A program made the position numbers and the translations under genes. The notes beneath the pieces were generated by a model. The model was not told where the DNA came from. It did no database searches and worked only from the letters and a program-made list of their open reading frames with translations. From Kushneria sinocarnis (GTDB lineage: Bacteria > Pseudomonadota > Gammaproteobacteria > Pseudomonadales > Halomonadaceae): a stretch of 64,000 nucleotides of DNA. Numbering within the stretch: position 1 is the first letter of the stretch; every line of letters begins with the position of its first letter. Below are positions 17,404-27,009 of this stretch, one piece after another. The DNA is taken from positions 248,001-312,000 of the forward strand of contig NZ_RBIN01000005.1 in the NCBI RefSeq assembly GCF_003633775.1. The letters run 5' to 3'.

Positions 17404-17701
17404 GCAATTCCCTGTTGTCCCGTTTTTTTACTGGCGGTGGAGGGTGCCTGCACCGTTCGGTCAGCGAAAGGCTGCTGGACACCGCCTGCCCGGCAAGCAC
17501 GATTCATGCCATGACCGCTGCACAGCACGGCCCGTCGGGGCCGGAGGACCGTCCCGCCGCCCCGGCGGCCACGCCGTCACGGTCGCCAGATCAGGGAGTT
17601 GCACCAGAATGAAACGGAAGAAACAGTTCATGCACCGATGAAACCCGTGTTTCATCGGTACGCCATGCCGGTCCGGCACTCGCCGAGGCCGCGCCCTCGG
17701 G
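17404..17701. other. Intergenic region between porin and phosphatase genes
   Basis: The 298-base stretch lies upstream of the porin and downstream of the App1-like gene, both on the minus strand. It should contain the porin promoter. The only clear element is the 11-bp hairpin at 17634-17659. No convincing open reading frame or RNA was found. Confidence 0.5.
17634..17659. terminator. Perfect 11-bp hairpin downstream of the App1-like gene
   Basis: ACCGATGAAAC and GTTTCATCGGT flank a CCGT loop, 43 bases past the phosphatase stop on the minus strand. No uninterrupted T-run follows, so termination is plausible but unproven. Confidence 0.5.
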
Positions 17702-18886
17702 TCAGTCCTCCGGGTGGCGCCGGCGCTGCTCCGCGCTGTCGGCCCGGGTCTGCCGGACGCACTCCGCCGACACCAGACCATGCCGATGGGCGTGCTCGGC
17801 CAGCGTCGCGCTGTCCTCGGCCAGGGTCAGGGTACAGTCGGAGCGGGCCACCTCGTCGGCCAGCTCGCGGATGGCATCACTGCGCCGACCGTCCCGGCTG
17901 ACATCGCGGATGTAGATGTTGCTGATCCGCCCCGGATAATCGCGCGCGATCTGGGCATAGACCTCCGGATCGTGCTGGCCGCTGTCACCGATCAGCACGA
18001 ACGGCATGTCGTCGTAGAGGGCAAGCATCTTCTCGATCAGCGTCTGCTTGTGATCCTCGGCCTTCTGCGGCAGCGGATGCTGCAGGGTCAGCCCCCACTC
18101 GCGCAGGAACAGGATCGGACCGACCGGGATGCGGTTGATCTGAAAGAAGGTCTCGAGCACCTCATAGATGCTCCAGGGGCCCCGGGAGACGTACAGCATC
18201 GGCCGCTGGCGCTGACCGTCGGCGCCCGCGAACAGGCCCTGGTAGAAGGTCGCCACGCCGGGAAAGGCCGTGCGCCGCTCGGCCTTCTCGAAGAACAGCC
18301 GATAGAACATGGTCAGCTTGTTGGCGACCCCGGTATGCATCACGGTATCGTCGATATCGCTGATCACCACCCGATCGACATCGGGCGGCGGCACATAGAT
18401 GTCGGCACTGGCGGTCGCCCCCGCGGTCGCACGGGCCCGTCGGCTGTCGGGATCGGCCGTGCCGGTCAGCAGCCGGAAGTCGGCCCGGTGCCAGATCCGG
18501 TCGCGCGACAGGGGCTCATCGAGGCGGATGTTGGCATGAAAGTAGCCGTAACGGTCAGTGGTCACCACGCGCCGGGTCTCATCCACCCGGATTTCGACCT
18601 CGACATCATGAATGCCCCAGCGGATGGTACGCCGTACCAGATCGACCAGGTCACTGGCCAGCGAATCCTGACGGGTGGGCAGGTTGAGGCCGGGCTGACG
18701 GAAGACCCGACCGATCAGAAAGACTTCGGTGCGCGACCCATAGCCGCGGTAGGAGTGAATGACGCGCCCGCCGTGGGCGCGTTCCGACTTCATCGGTCGC
18801 ACGGCCACCCTGAGCAGCCAGCGTAATCCACGCCTCACGGCACGCGCGGAGCGTCGCGACATGGTTTCGATTCCGGATAGCAGCAT
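17702..18886 (-). CDS. App1-like phosphatase (DUF2183)
   Basis: The 394-residue protein contains the HAD-type motif DRVVISDIDDTVMHTGV around residues 170-185, MLYVSRGPWSIYEVLETFF and FVLIGDSGQHDPEVYAQIA, the three blocks of the App1/DUF2183 phosphatidate-phosphatase family. The N-terminal half (VIHSYRGYGSRTEVFLIGRV) is the beta-rich part usual in bacterial members. In yeast App1 removes phosphate from phosphatidic acid; bacterial function is not established. Start may be the ATG at 18886 or at 18862. It is likely cytoplasmic or membrane-associated, given the basic N-terminus. Confidence 0.85.
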   Translation of the reverse strand: MLLSGIETMSRRSARAVRRGLRWLLRVAVRPMKSERAHGGRVIHSYRGYGSRTEVFLIGRVFRQPGLNLPTRQDSLASDLVDLVRRTIRWGIHDVEVEIRVDETRRVVTTDRYGYFHANIRLDEPLSRDRIWHRADFRLLTGTADPDSRRARATAGATASADIYVPPPDVDRVVISDIDDTVMHTGVANKLTMFYRLFFEKAERRTAFPGVATFYQGLFAGADGQRQRPMLYVSRGPWSIYEVLETFFQINRIPVGPILFLREWGLTLQHPLPQKAEDHKQTLIEKMLALYDDMPFVLIGDSGQHDPEVYAQIARDYPGRISNIYIRDVSRDGRRSDAIRELADEVARSDCTLTLAEDSATLAEHAHRHGLVSAECVRQTRADSAEQRRRHPED

Positions 18887-18978
18887 GCAGCCTGCGGGGA
18901 TTGGTCAGTAGACAACGAACTGAGCTTAACCGTAGTCGTTTGTCGCGCTGGCTGCATGCCCGAATCCCCCATCGGGGG

Positions 18979-20373
18979 TCAGCTGTTGCCGGAGGAGGCG
19001 TGGTTGCCGCCGCCACTGCGGCCACGTCCGCCACGCCGGCGACGCCGGGCCGGACGCTCGCCCTCGCGCCGGGGCTGCTCGCTGTTGCCCTGGCTGCGAT
19101 TGCCCTGCTGACGACCGCCCTGGTCGCCGGCGCGCTGCCGACGCTGACCACCGCCCGGCCGGTTTTTGCGCTGCTGACCGGGCGGGCCCGGGTCCTCGGT
19201 CTGACCGCCGGCGCTGGTCAGCTCTTCCTGTACCGCGCGGGCGTCGAAGTCCTCGCTCTCGTGCACCGGAACCGGCTTGCCGATCAGCCGCTCGATGCCC
19301 TTGAGCTGGTCGCGCTCGTCCGGCGCCACCAGCGACATCGCGCTGCCGCTGGCGCCGGCCCGGCCGGTGCGACCGATGCGGTGGACATAGTCCGCCGGCA
19401 CATTCGGCAGCTCGAAGTTGATGACGTGGGGCAGATGGGCGATATCGATACCGCGGGCCGCGACATCGGTCGCCACCAGGATGCGCACCTCGCCCGACTT
19501 GAAGCCGTTGAGCGCCGAGGTCCGGGCATTCTGGCTCTTGTTGCCGTGAATCGCCGCCGCGGTGATGCCGGCCTTCTGCAGGTTCTTCGTCACCCGGTTG
19601 GCCATGTGCTTGGTGGCCGTGAACACCAGCGCCTGCTCGAGCTGCTGCTGGCGGATCAGGTGCACCAGCAGCGCGGTCTTCGACGGCTTGTCGACCTTGT
19701 AGACCGACTGCTCGACCGTTTCGGCCGCCGTATTGCGCGGTGCCACATCGATGCTGACCGGCTCATGCAGCAGCTTGTCCGCCAGCTGGCGGATCTCGCT
19801 GGAGAAGGTGGCCGAGAACAAAAGGGTCTGGCGCTGCTGCGGCACCAGCTTCAGGATCTTGCGGATGTCATGGATGAAGCCCATGTCGAGCATGCGGTCG
19901 GCTTCATCGAGCACCAGCGTCTCGACCTGATCGAGCCGCACGGCCTTCTGGGAGACCAGATCCAGCAGCCGCCCCGGGCAGGCCACGAGGATATCCACGC
20001 CCTCGCGCAGGCGATTGATCTGCGGATTGATCTTGACCCCGCCATAGACCACGTCGCTCTCCAGCCGCGGCGACAGGGCCGCGCCGTATTTCTCGACGGA
20101 GTCATGCACCTGGGCGGCCAGCTCGCGGGTGGGCGTGAGGATCAGCGCCCGCACCGGGCGCCGGCCGTCAACCGGCTGGCGGGAGAGGCGCTGCAGGATC
20201 GGCAGGGTGAAACCGGCGGTCTTGCCGGTGCCGGTCTGGGCGGCAGCGAGGACATCGCGCCCCTCGAGACAGGCCGGAATGGCCTTCGCCTGAATGGGGG
20301 AAGGAGTATGGTAGCCGGCGGCCTCGACGGCACGCAGCAGCTCGGGCGCCAGCCCGAGTTCGGAAAAGGACAT
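18979..20373 (-). CDS. DEAD-box RNA helicase, RhlE-like
   Basis: The 464-residue helicase has a Q-motif start ([20 protein letters not shown]), motif [13 protein letters not shown], Ia PTRELA, motif [15 protein letters not shown], motif III SATFS and motif [12 protein letters not shown]. After residue about 370 comes a low-complexity tail rich in Arg, Gly and Gln ([13 protein letters not shown] near the end), as in RhlE-type helicases that act on ribosome assembly or RNA decay. The ATG at 20373 gives the usual N-terminus; an upstream in-frame ATG would add nine residues. Monocistronic. Confidence 0.9.
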   Translation of the reverse strand: MSFSELGLAPELLRAVEAAGYHTPSPIQAKAIPACLEGRDVLAAAQTGTGKTAGFTLPILQRLSRQPVDGRRPVRALILTPTRELAAQVHDSVEKYGAALSPRLESDVVYGGVKINPQINRLREGVDILVACPGRLLDLVSQKAVRLDQVETLVLDEADRMLDMGFIHDIRKILKLVPQQRQTLLFSATFSSEIRQLADKLLHEPVSIDVAPRNTAAETVEQSVYKVDKPSKTALLVHLIRQQQLEQALVFTATKHMANRVTKNLQKAGITAAAIHGNKSQNARTSALNGFKSGEVRILVATDVAARGIDIAHLPHVINFELPNVPADYVHRIGRTGRAGASGSAMSLVAPDERDQLKGIERLIGKPVPVHESEDFDARAVQEELTSAGGQTEDPGPPGQQRKNRPGGGQRRQRAGDQGGRQQGNRSQGNSEQPRREGERPARRRRRGGRGRSGGGNHASSGNS

Positions 20374-20580
20374 CAGTGAGCTTCTCGCAGCAGCCGGCAA
20401 GCCGAACGGCGCCTCTTCGCCGGCGCCCAGCGGTCACGGACTGCATGGGGGATTCGAAGGACGGGCGCGTGCGCTGCGGCAACGACGTTCACTGCCTCGC
20501 ATCGCCCTGTGCGAAGAGGAGGCTAACATAGGGCATTCCGAGCGCGATTACCAGTGCTGCGCGATCATGCGGTGCCACTG

Positions 20581-20856
20581 TCAGCGCCAGATGACCTCCA
20601 GCCGCTCTTCGCCGGCCATGCGTTGCAGATGCTCGGCGACCACGTTCTGCATGCCTTCGAGCTCCTCCTCGCCGGCATGCACGGTAATCACCAGCTGTTC
20701 GGGATGGGCACTCATCGAGCACTGCGACTCGCCGAAATCGACGTGGCCGTGCGAGTCGTCATGCTCGACCTCGAAGCGATGTGACCAGTGCCTGCAGAGC
20801 CGGTTGATCAGACGACTGCCGGACTCGGTCGTCACGATGGCGGTAGCATCAGCCAT
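20581..20856 (-). CDS. DUF2218 domain protein
   Basis: The 91-residue protein (TTESGSRLINRLCRHWSHRF, then VDFGES and EGMQNVVAEHLQRMA) matches the DUF2218 family. Members in actinobacteria and proteobacteria often accompany iron or siderophore genes, but none are adjacent here. GGAGA precedes the ATG at 20856. It is cytoplasmic, with a conserved His/Cys near residues 21-27. Function unknown. Confidence 0.82.
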   Translation of the reverse strand: MADATAIVTTESGSRLINRLCRHWSHRFEVEHDDSHGHVDFGESQCSMSAHPEQLVITVHAGEEELEGMQNVVAEHLQRMAGEERLEVIWR

Positions 20857-20943
20857 GAAAATCTCCGGAAAGCGAAAGCGTGGAAATGGTCCTCGATTCT
20901 GCCGCGCTCATCGTGAAACGCAAGCCTCGGGATGGTTTCATCC

Positions 20944-22632
20944 TCAAGGGGCGGCATGATGCGCCCTTGTGGCCCGGTGCGAACGCAGCGCCCGCAGGCT
21001 GACACCCAGCAGCAACAGGCCGGCCACGATACCGCTCAGCCCGATCCACAGGTTGCGGGCCGGGGTGCGGAACGCCAGGGTCACCTCGTGATGACCGGCA
21101 TCGACCCGGAAGGTCATGAGCCCGGCCGGATTGCGCCCCGGTTCGGCTGCCCGGCCATCCACCTGCAGCGTCCAGTACGGAAAGTAGAAGTGGCGCAGGG
21201 TGACCGTGCAGGCGTCCGGCGCATCGACCACCAGCTGCTTGCGCGCGGCCTCCCAGCTATTGATGGCCACCCGGCAGTCGGCAGGCACGGCGGTTGCCCG
21301 CTGCGTCAGCTCCCGGGCCTGTCTGCTGACGCCCGCGTAGATGGGCGTGAAATCGGTGCCATCGTCAAATCGTGCCACCACCGCCGGCGACAGATACTCG
21401 AGCACCCCCGGATGATCGTCATGCAGCTCTGCAAGGCCTGCCGTGCGATGTACGAGGTAGTGCTCACCGCGGGCCTCGGCCTTGTAGCCGAGCACGCCGG
21501 CACCGGCAACGATGACCAGAAACAGCAGCGCCCAGCAGCCATATACCGGATAGCGCCACCGCCCCTGTGCCAGTACGGTCGCCATCAGGCAGAGCAGCAC
21601 GGCCAGGAACACATGAAACCTGGCATTGAAACCGATGATCCGGAACATCGGCACCCACTCCCAGATGAAGCGGGTGCCGGGCAGCTGCAGCAGAAAGAAG
21701 ATCGCCCCGGTGGTGATCATGATCTGCCACGCCACACTCTCCGCGATCCGGCGGCGCTCGCGCACCACGAAGTAGCCGCAGACGATCAGCCCGCCCGCCG
21801 TACAGCCGAACAGCAGCAGGTGAATCAGATCATCGGCACTGATGTTCGACAGCCACTCGAGCGAGAAGAGCAGCAAGGGGGTATAGCCGTAATAGAGATA
21901 ATCGGTCGAGGCAATATAGCCTGATGCCAGAAAGGCCGGCACCAGATACCACGACACCAGCAGAATCGCGATCAGCTGGGCCAGGCAGTACCATACCAGT
22001 GCTCCGGGAGCGCGCTGGCGCAGCGCTGTCACCACGGCCGTAACGCCCAGCAGGTAGGCACACGCAATCGACACGGGAACATCCGTCGCCCAGCCGGCCG
22101 CCAGCAGCCCTGCCAGACCGGCGAGCGCCCCCGGCGCCCTTTCCCTCATCAGCCGGATGAAGCAGTAGAGGGTCAGTGGCATCAGCCCGTTGAGCAGCAT
22201 GGAACCGGCTGCAAACCGGGTGAAGATCATGTAGAGCACATAGTAACTGCCCATGTACAACAGGGCAGCCAGCAGCCGCTGGCGGGGCGGTACGAAGATA
22301 CGGCTCAGCACATGCATCGAGCAGCCCGACAGCAGCAGGCAGCCCCAGGCAAACACGATGCCGATCAGACTGACCGGCAGTACGGCCCCGATCAGGCCGC
22401 CCAGCAGATGGGCCAGCGGCGGATAGAAGTAGAATCTCGGTGAGCCCAGCCCGTGATTGGCCCCTCCGTCCCAGCCCGGCAGCAGATCACCCTGGCGGAT
22501 GGCATCGGCATACCCCATCCAGGAGGCGTAGTGGAACCGGATGTCGCTGCCGTTGTAGCCGAACAGCACGAACATGCCAAGCGGCACCAGGGCAGCCAGA
22601 CTCAGGATGATGGCATCCCTTCGGATATTCAT
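20944..22632 (-). CDS. Polytopic membrane protein, PTPS-related/GT-C-like, paralogue 1
   Basis: The 562-residue protein has about 12 hydrophobic segments. After the first helix comes a periplasmic loop with DIRFHYASWMGYADAI, GANHGLGSPRFYFYPPL, the signature of the 6-pyruvoyl-tetrahydropterin-synthase-related membrane family, which resembles GT-C glycosyltransferases using polyprenyl-phosphate sugars. The acidic residue in this first loop is where GT-C catalytic Asp residues sit. Near the C-terminus a beta-rich segment (FPYWTLQVDGRAAEPGRNPA) resembles YfhO-type domains. Two paralogues follow upstream on the same strand. It is the most diverged of the three. Substrate unknown. Confidence 0.75.
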   Translation of the reverse strand: MNIRRDAIILSLAALVPLGMFVLFGYNGSDIRFHYASWMGYADAIRQGDLLPGWDGGANHGLGSPRFYFYPPLAHLLGGLIGAVLPVSLIGIVFAWGCLLLSGCSMHVLSRIFVPPRQRLLAALLYMGSYYVLYMIFTRFAAGSMLLNGLMPLTLYCFIRLMRERAPGALAGLAGLLAAGWATDVPVSIACAYLLGVTAVVTALRQRAPGALVWYCLAQLIAILLVSWYLVPAFLASGYIASTDYLYYGYTPLLLFSLEWLSNISADDLIHLLLFGCTAGGLIVCGYFVVRERRRIAESVAWQIMITTGAIFFLLQLPGTRFIWEWVPMFRIIGFNARFHVFLAVLLCLMATVLAQGRWRYPVYGCWALLFLVIVAGAGVLGYKAEARGEHYLVHRTAGLAELHDDHPGVLEYLSPAVVARFDDGTDFTPIYAGVSRQARELTQRATAVPADCRVAINSWEAARKQLVVDAPDACTVTLRHFYFPYWTLQVDGRAAEPGRNPAGLMTFRVDAGHHEVTLAFRTPARNLWIGLSGIVAGLLLLGVSLRALRSHRATRAHHAAP

Positions 22633-23088
22633 TGGCTGCCCCTTTTCCTGCAGCTGTCAAACGGGTTGAAACCGGCCGTCACCGAACGGCAGCCCTGCTG
22701 CATCTGCATTGCAGCCAGCCACCCGGCTCGGATACGGCCGAACGTATCTGAATCAACATGACAGGCATCACGGCCGAATTCACTCACGCCTCGCCTGCAG
22801 GCCGTGATCGGCACAATGCAAACTACCCGCTCGGCAATCGGAGCCTTTTCCGAATGACTGCTCGGACCGGCAGGAGCATGATCAGCATCATGCGCAGACC
22901 GGGCGGGGCGTCATTCGAAAGCATGGCGGCAACATGACAGGAGGCGCCGGCATCACACGTCCGGAAGAGGCCCGCTTCATGTCGGCCGGGACGGCACCGC
23001 ATTCGGCGCCACCCCGGCGATACGCCCGACCTTGCGACAGTGCGGATAATTGCCGGCATGGCTGGCTCGCGATCACCCCGGCAGGGGA
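22633..23088. other. 456-base gap between paralogues 1 and 2
   Basis: This is long for this compact genome. Short open frames exist (for example 22823-23059 on the minus strand) but lack recognisable domains or good ribosome binding sites. It probably carries a promoter for paralogue 1. No repeat or RNA was recognised. Confidence 0.4.
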
Positions 23089-24735
23089 TCAGGCCCGTGT
23101 GGAGCCCGGTGCCGGATCATACTGCGTCGAGACACTGCCAAGGCCCCGCCACGCACGCCGACGCCACGACAGCCAGCTCATGATCAGCAGCGTAGCCAGC
23201 GTGATCGCCCAGCCCGACAGCACCAGCGGCAGTGGACGCTCAAATTGCATGGCCAGCTTATGCTCGCCCGCGGGCACGGTAACGGTCAGCAGCCCCCTCT
23301 CGTCATGGCCATGCGACAGCGCCTGCCCATCCAGCCTGATCTGCCACCAGGGGAAGGCGTAGCGCGCCAGGGTATAGGTGCATGTATGACCGGACCGGGT
23401 AGCAACCGTCAGCGACTGCAACTGCGAGCCCTGCAGCGTCGCCTGGCAGCCTGTGGACGCGCTGATCGTGCTGTCGGGTCGCTCGGCCGGCCGGGCAACT
23501 ACCTGAGCATCAGTCGCCGGGTTGATGTATTCGGGATAGCCGGTAAAGCCCTGCTGATGACGTTTCAGTACCTGGGCGGTGGGCTGATAGTAATCCGGAT
23601 TGTCCGGTTGGCTTGCGGGCCCCTGGCCGGCAATGAAATAGAGGGCACAAAGGAAAAAAAGACCGTAGGCGAATATCACCAGGCCACGCAAAAGGCGCGC
23701 CCTTGAAACGGCAAAAGCCACCATCGGCAGGGCCAGCGAAACGAAAAAGAAAAACCGGAACCAGTAGCCTATCCGATCCGCCAGAGGCAGCGCATAAAAC
23801 AGTTCCAGCACGCCCGGCATCTGCAACAGCAGCGCCGAAACGCCCAGTACTGCCAGCACCTCACTGCGCTCATCCAGACGCTGCCGCCACCAGGTAAGTG
23901 CCAGCAGACAGACGCCCAGTGCCAGCAGTGAAATCAGCAGTACGGCCGAGCTTTTTCCGACCAGATCATTCACCTCGAGCAGCGAACGATGGGAAACACC
24001 CAGATTCGCTTCCGAAATCCAGGATCTGGCTGCCATCGCCGGCACCAGATACCAGGCCACCAGGGCAATCGAGGCCACATAAGCGAGCAGATAACGCCAG
24101 AGCAGCCGCGGAGAACGATCCTGCAGACAGCAGTAGAGCGTGACCATGCCCATCAGATAGGCCGAGGCGATGGCCAGCGGAATATCGGCCAGCCACATCC
24201 CGGCAGCTACCAGCGCCATGCCCGGCAAGCTGCCTGCCCGGCGCTCGCGCATGCGGATCAGTTGCAGCAGCAACAGGGGGAACAGGGCACAGGCCAGCAT
24301 ATCCGCCATGGCAAAGCGAATCAGCCCGGTATTGATCATGCCGAAACCGAAGGCCGCCAGCACCGCCACCAGGGCACGTTCCCGGCGTTCAAGACGACGA
24401 GGTGCCAGATACCAGCAGGTAATGCTGCACAGCAGGGTGAACAGCCAGATCATGCCCCCGCCGATCATGCGATCCGGCAGCAGCAGCGACAGCAGCCCGC
24501 CCGTCAGCAGCGAGAGCGGTGGATAAAAGACATGACGCGGTGAGCCCAGGCCATAATTGGCCTGCTCACTCCAGGCAGGATGCAGATTACCCTGCATTAA
24601 TGCCTGCCCATAATCCTGCCAGCTGGAGAAATGGAAGATGAAATCGTACTGCTCCCATGGGTAACCGAACAGCACTACGGGAATGACGGCAAGCAGTGCA
24701 AATCCGGCAAAACCGAACCATGGTCCCCTGAACAT
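23089..24735 (-). CDS. Polytopic membrane protein, PTPS-related/GT-C-like, paralogue 2
   Basis: The 548-residue membrane protein shares the first-loop signature YDFIFHFSSWQDYGQALMQG and ANYGLGSPRHVFYPPLSLL with its neighbours, and the C-terminal beta segment YAFPWWQIRLDGQALSHGHD followed by ERGLLTV and PAGEH. About 12 transmembrane helices are predicted by eye. It is closest to paralogue 3; their ends are nearly the same, pointing to local duplication. A role in transferring a sugar or other group on the periplasmic face is inferred from GT-C resemblance only. Confidence 0.75.
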   Translation of the reverse strand: MFRGPWFGFAGFALLAVIPVVLFGYPWEQYDFIFHFSSWQDYGQALMQGNLHPAWSEQANYGLGSPRHVFYPPLSLLTGGLLSLLLPDRMIGGGMIWLFTLLCSITCWYLAPRRLERRERALVAVLAAFGFGMINTGLIRFAMADMLACALFPLLLLQLIRMRERRAGSLPGMALVAAGMWLADIPLAIASAYLMGMVTLYCCLQDRSPRLLWRYLLAYVASIALVAWYLVPAMAARSWISEANLGVSHRSLLEVNDLVGKSSAVLLISLLALGVCLLALTWWRQRLDERSEVLAVLGVSALLLQMPGVLELFYALPLADRIGYWFRFFFFVSLALPMVAFAVSRARLLRGLVIFAYGLFFLCALYFIAGQGPASQPDNPDYYQPTAQVLKRHQQGFTGYPEYINPATDAQVVARPAERPDSTISASTGCQATLQGSQLQSLTVATRSGHTCTYTLARYAFPWWQIRLDGQALSHGHDERGLLTVTVPAGEHKLAMQFERPLPLVLSGWAITLATLLIMSWLSWRRRAWRGLGSVSTQYDPAPGSTRA

Positions 24736-25114
24736 TTCGCCCTCTTTGTTATCGATTCATGGAATGCGTTCGCGACCATTTCAGCAACGAATTCGCAATC
24801 AATGATATCGGCATGAGGGCGCTTTTATTCATGAAAATCGCAACAGCACAAGAAATCAGTCAACCTGCCTGGCCAACGAATTTTCTGCCTGATTGCTTGC
24901 CTGGCAAAAACGTACCAGAGCGTGATTTTCCGGTACCAGACGATGGCTGGATCATATTTCCCAGAGCCATGGCACCACCAAGCTGCTGCCATGAAAGATC
25001 GGCATCAGTGACCCTTTTACTGCATCGATCGAGGCGGGAAGCAGCCGGACCCCTGCCGGTGTCACGGGCAGGAAGTCCGGCAGCCATGCAGGCAGTTGCC
25101 GGGTCGGCGTCTTG
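24736..25114. other. 379-base, relatively AT-rich gap between paralogues 2 and 3
   Basis: By eye the region is clearly less GC-rich than its surroundings, mainly 24740-24980. It should hold the promoter of paralogue 2. At 25044-25081 an imperfect hairpin (GCCGGAC...GTCCGGC) lies downstream of paralogue 3. No gene was recognised. Confidence 0.45.
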
Positions 25115-26716
25115 TTAACGTGTCCGACGGGTTCGCCAGAGCACCACCCCGGCACCCAGCACGGTCACCAGGCTGATACCCCAGCCCAGCAGGGTGACGC
25201 CCAGCGGCCGCTCGACGCTGGCCGACAGCCGGTGCTCGCCGGGCGGGACCTCGACGGTCAGCAGGCCGCGCTCATCATGACCGTGGGCCACCGGCTGCCC
25301 GTCGATGCGCAGCTGCCACCACGGGAAGGCGTAGCGCGCCAGCGTATGGGTACAGGCCTGCTCGCCGTGCGTTGCCACCTGCAGCGTGGCGCGCTGCTGC
25401 CCGATCACCTCACCGGTGCAGCCCGCGGGCGCCGTCACGGTCCAGTCGGGACGCTGCGAGGGCTGACTGATGACCCGGGCGTCGGTGGCCGAATTGAGGT
25501 ATTCGGGGTAGCCGATGAAGCCCTCAGCGTGACGCTGCAGCACTTCCGCCGTGGGCGCATAGAGATCGGTATCGGCGCCCTCCTGATGGCTCAGCTGCAG
25601 GATCAGAAGCCCCACGCCGGCATAAAAGACGGCGTAGGCCAGCCCGATGAAGGCGTAGAGCCAGCGGCTGCGGAACAGGCAGAAGGCGACCACCGGCAGC
25701 GCCAGCGAGACGAAGAAATAGAAGCGGAACCAGAAGCCCACCATGGCCGTCATCGGCAGCTTGTCGAACAGCCACACCATGCCCGGCAGCTGCAGGGCAA
25801 TGGCCACGACCCCGGCCACGGCCACCGTTTCCAGTCGCTGATCCAGCTGGCGCCGCCGCAGGCTCAGTGCCAGCAGAAAGATGACCAGCGCCACGGCGGA
25901 GATCACCAGCGCCACCATGTTGCGTCCGATCAGCGACGGGATATCCAGCAGCGTCATGCTGGAAAAGCCTTCCGGACCCACCGCGGAGGGCGAGATATGC
26001 GACTCGGCCAGCATTGCCGGGATCAGATACCAGGCCACTGCCAGCACGGACAGCGCATAGCCGACCAGGTAGTGCAGCATCAGCTTCGGTGAGCCCTCGC
26101 GGAGGCAGCAGTAGAGCGCGACCGCACCCAGCAGATAGGCCGAGGCGATCGACATCGGCATGTTGGTCAGCCACATCAGCGCCGCAATCGCGGCAAAGCG
26201 GATCACGCTGAGCGGGCCGGGCGCGCTGCGCATGCCGATGAAGCAGGAGAGCAGCAGCGGAATCAGCGCACACGCCATCATCTCCGCCATGGCATAGCGC
26301 ACCAGTCCACTGTTGAGCATGCCGAAGCCGAGCGCCGGCAGCAGCGCCACGACCAGCCGCCGGCGATGATCCAGCGAGGCCGGCGTCAGTCGCCAGGTGG
26401 TCAGGGCACACAGCCAGGTCAGCAGCCAGATCATCGCCCCCGGCAACAGCGCAGGCGGCAGCAGCCACGACAGGAGCCCGCCGAGCATCATGGAGAGCGG
26501 CGGATAGAAGAGATAGCGGGGCTCGCCCAGCCCGAAGTTGGCCAGATCACTCCAGATCGGGAGAAGATTGCCATTTGCCATCGCCTGGCCATACTCCTGC
26601 CAGGCAGTGAAATGGAAGATGAAATCGTACTGCTTCCAGGAATAACCGAACAGCAGCAGGGGGATGACGGCGACAAGGGCGCCTGCGGCAAGCACGATGG
26701 CCGGCTGACGGTTCAT
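25115..26716 (-). CDS. Polytopic membrane protein, PTPS-related/GT-C-like, paralogue 3
   Basis: The 533-residue member of the tandem trio has KQYDFIFHFTAWQEYGQAMA and ANFGLGEPRYLFYPPLSMML in the first periplasmic loop and YAFPWWQLRIDGQPVAHGHD, ERGLLTV and PPGEHRL near the C-terminus. The ATG at 26716 (MNRQPAIVLAAG) with AGGAG upstream begins directly at the first helix, as in the other copies; the frame is open 37 codons further but without family similarity. Likely the first gene of the tandem array. Confidence 0.75.
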   Translation of the reverse strand: MNRQPAIVLAAGALVAVIPLLLFGYSWKQYDFIFHFTAWQEYGQAMANGNLLPIWSDLANFGLGEPRYLFYPPLSMMLGGLLSWLLPPALLPGAMIWLLTWLCALTTWRLTPASLDHRRRLVVALLPALGFGMLNSGLVRYAMAEMMACALIPLLLSCFIGMRSAPGPLSVIRFAAIAALMWLTNMPMSIASAYLLGAVALYCCLREGSPKLMLHYLVGYALSVLAVAWYLIPAMLAESHISPSAVGPEGFSSMTLLDIPSLIGRNMVALVISAVALVIFLLALSLRRRQLDQRLETVAVAGVVAIALQLPGMVWLFDKLPMTAMVGFWFRFYFFVSLALPVVAFCLFRSRWLYAFIGLAYAVFYAGVGLLILQLSHQEGADTDLYAPTAEVLQRHAEGFIGYPEYLNSATDARVISQPSQRPDWTVTAPAGCTGEVIGQQRATLQVATHGEQACTHTLARYAFPWWQLRIDGQPVAHGHDERGLLTVEVPPGEHRLSASVERPLGVTLLGWGISLVTVLGAGVVLWRTRRTR

Positions 26717-27009
26717 GACCGGAGGACTCCTGCGTAACGACCCGGGCATCAGGCCCGATGGATTATTGTTGTGATCCGGGGCCACGCAAGTGGCGGTCCC
26801 GGGGTACGACACAACGATGAGCATCACAGCCTATCAGCCAGACACTGTCATCCATGCATGAGGAAGCTGCATGACGCAATCGGCACAATATCGTCACTCC
26901 TCCTGCCCTCTCCCGCTGCCATGCCGCGCCGGAGAGTGACGACGCCCCTCGGGACGAGTGCCTTCACCCACCTTTCGCCATCAATATCGAGGTTGCCTTG
27001 CAGGACGCC

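Noticed and set aside
22823-23059. Possible small gene on the minus strand in the paralogue gap
   Set aside because: Product is Arg/Ala-rich without domain or hydrophobic segment and has no convincing ribosome binding site.
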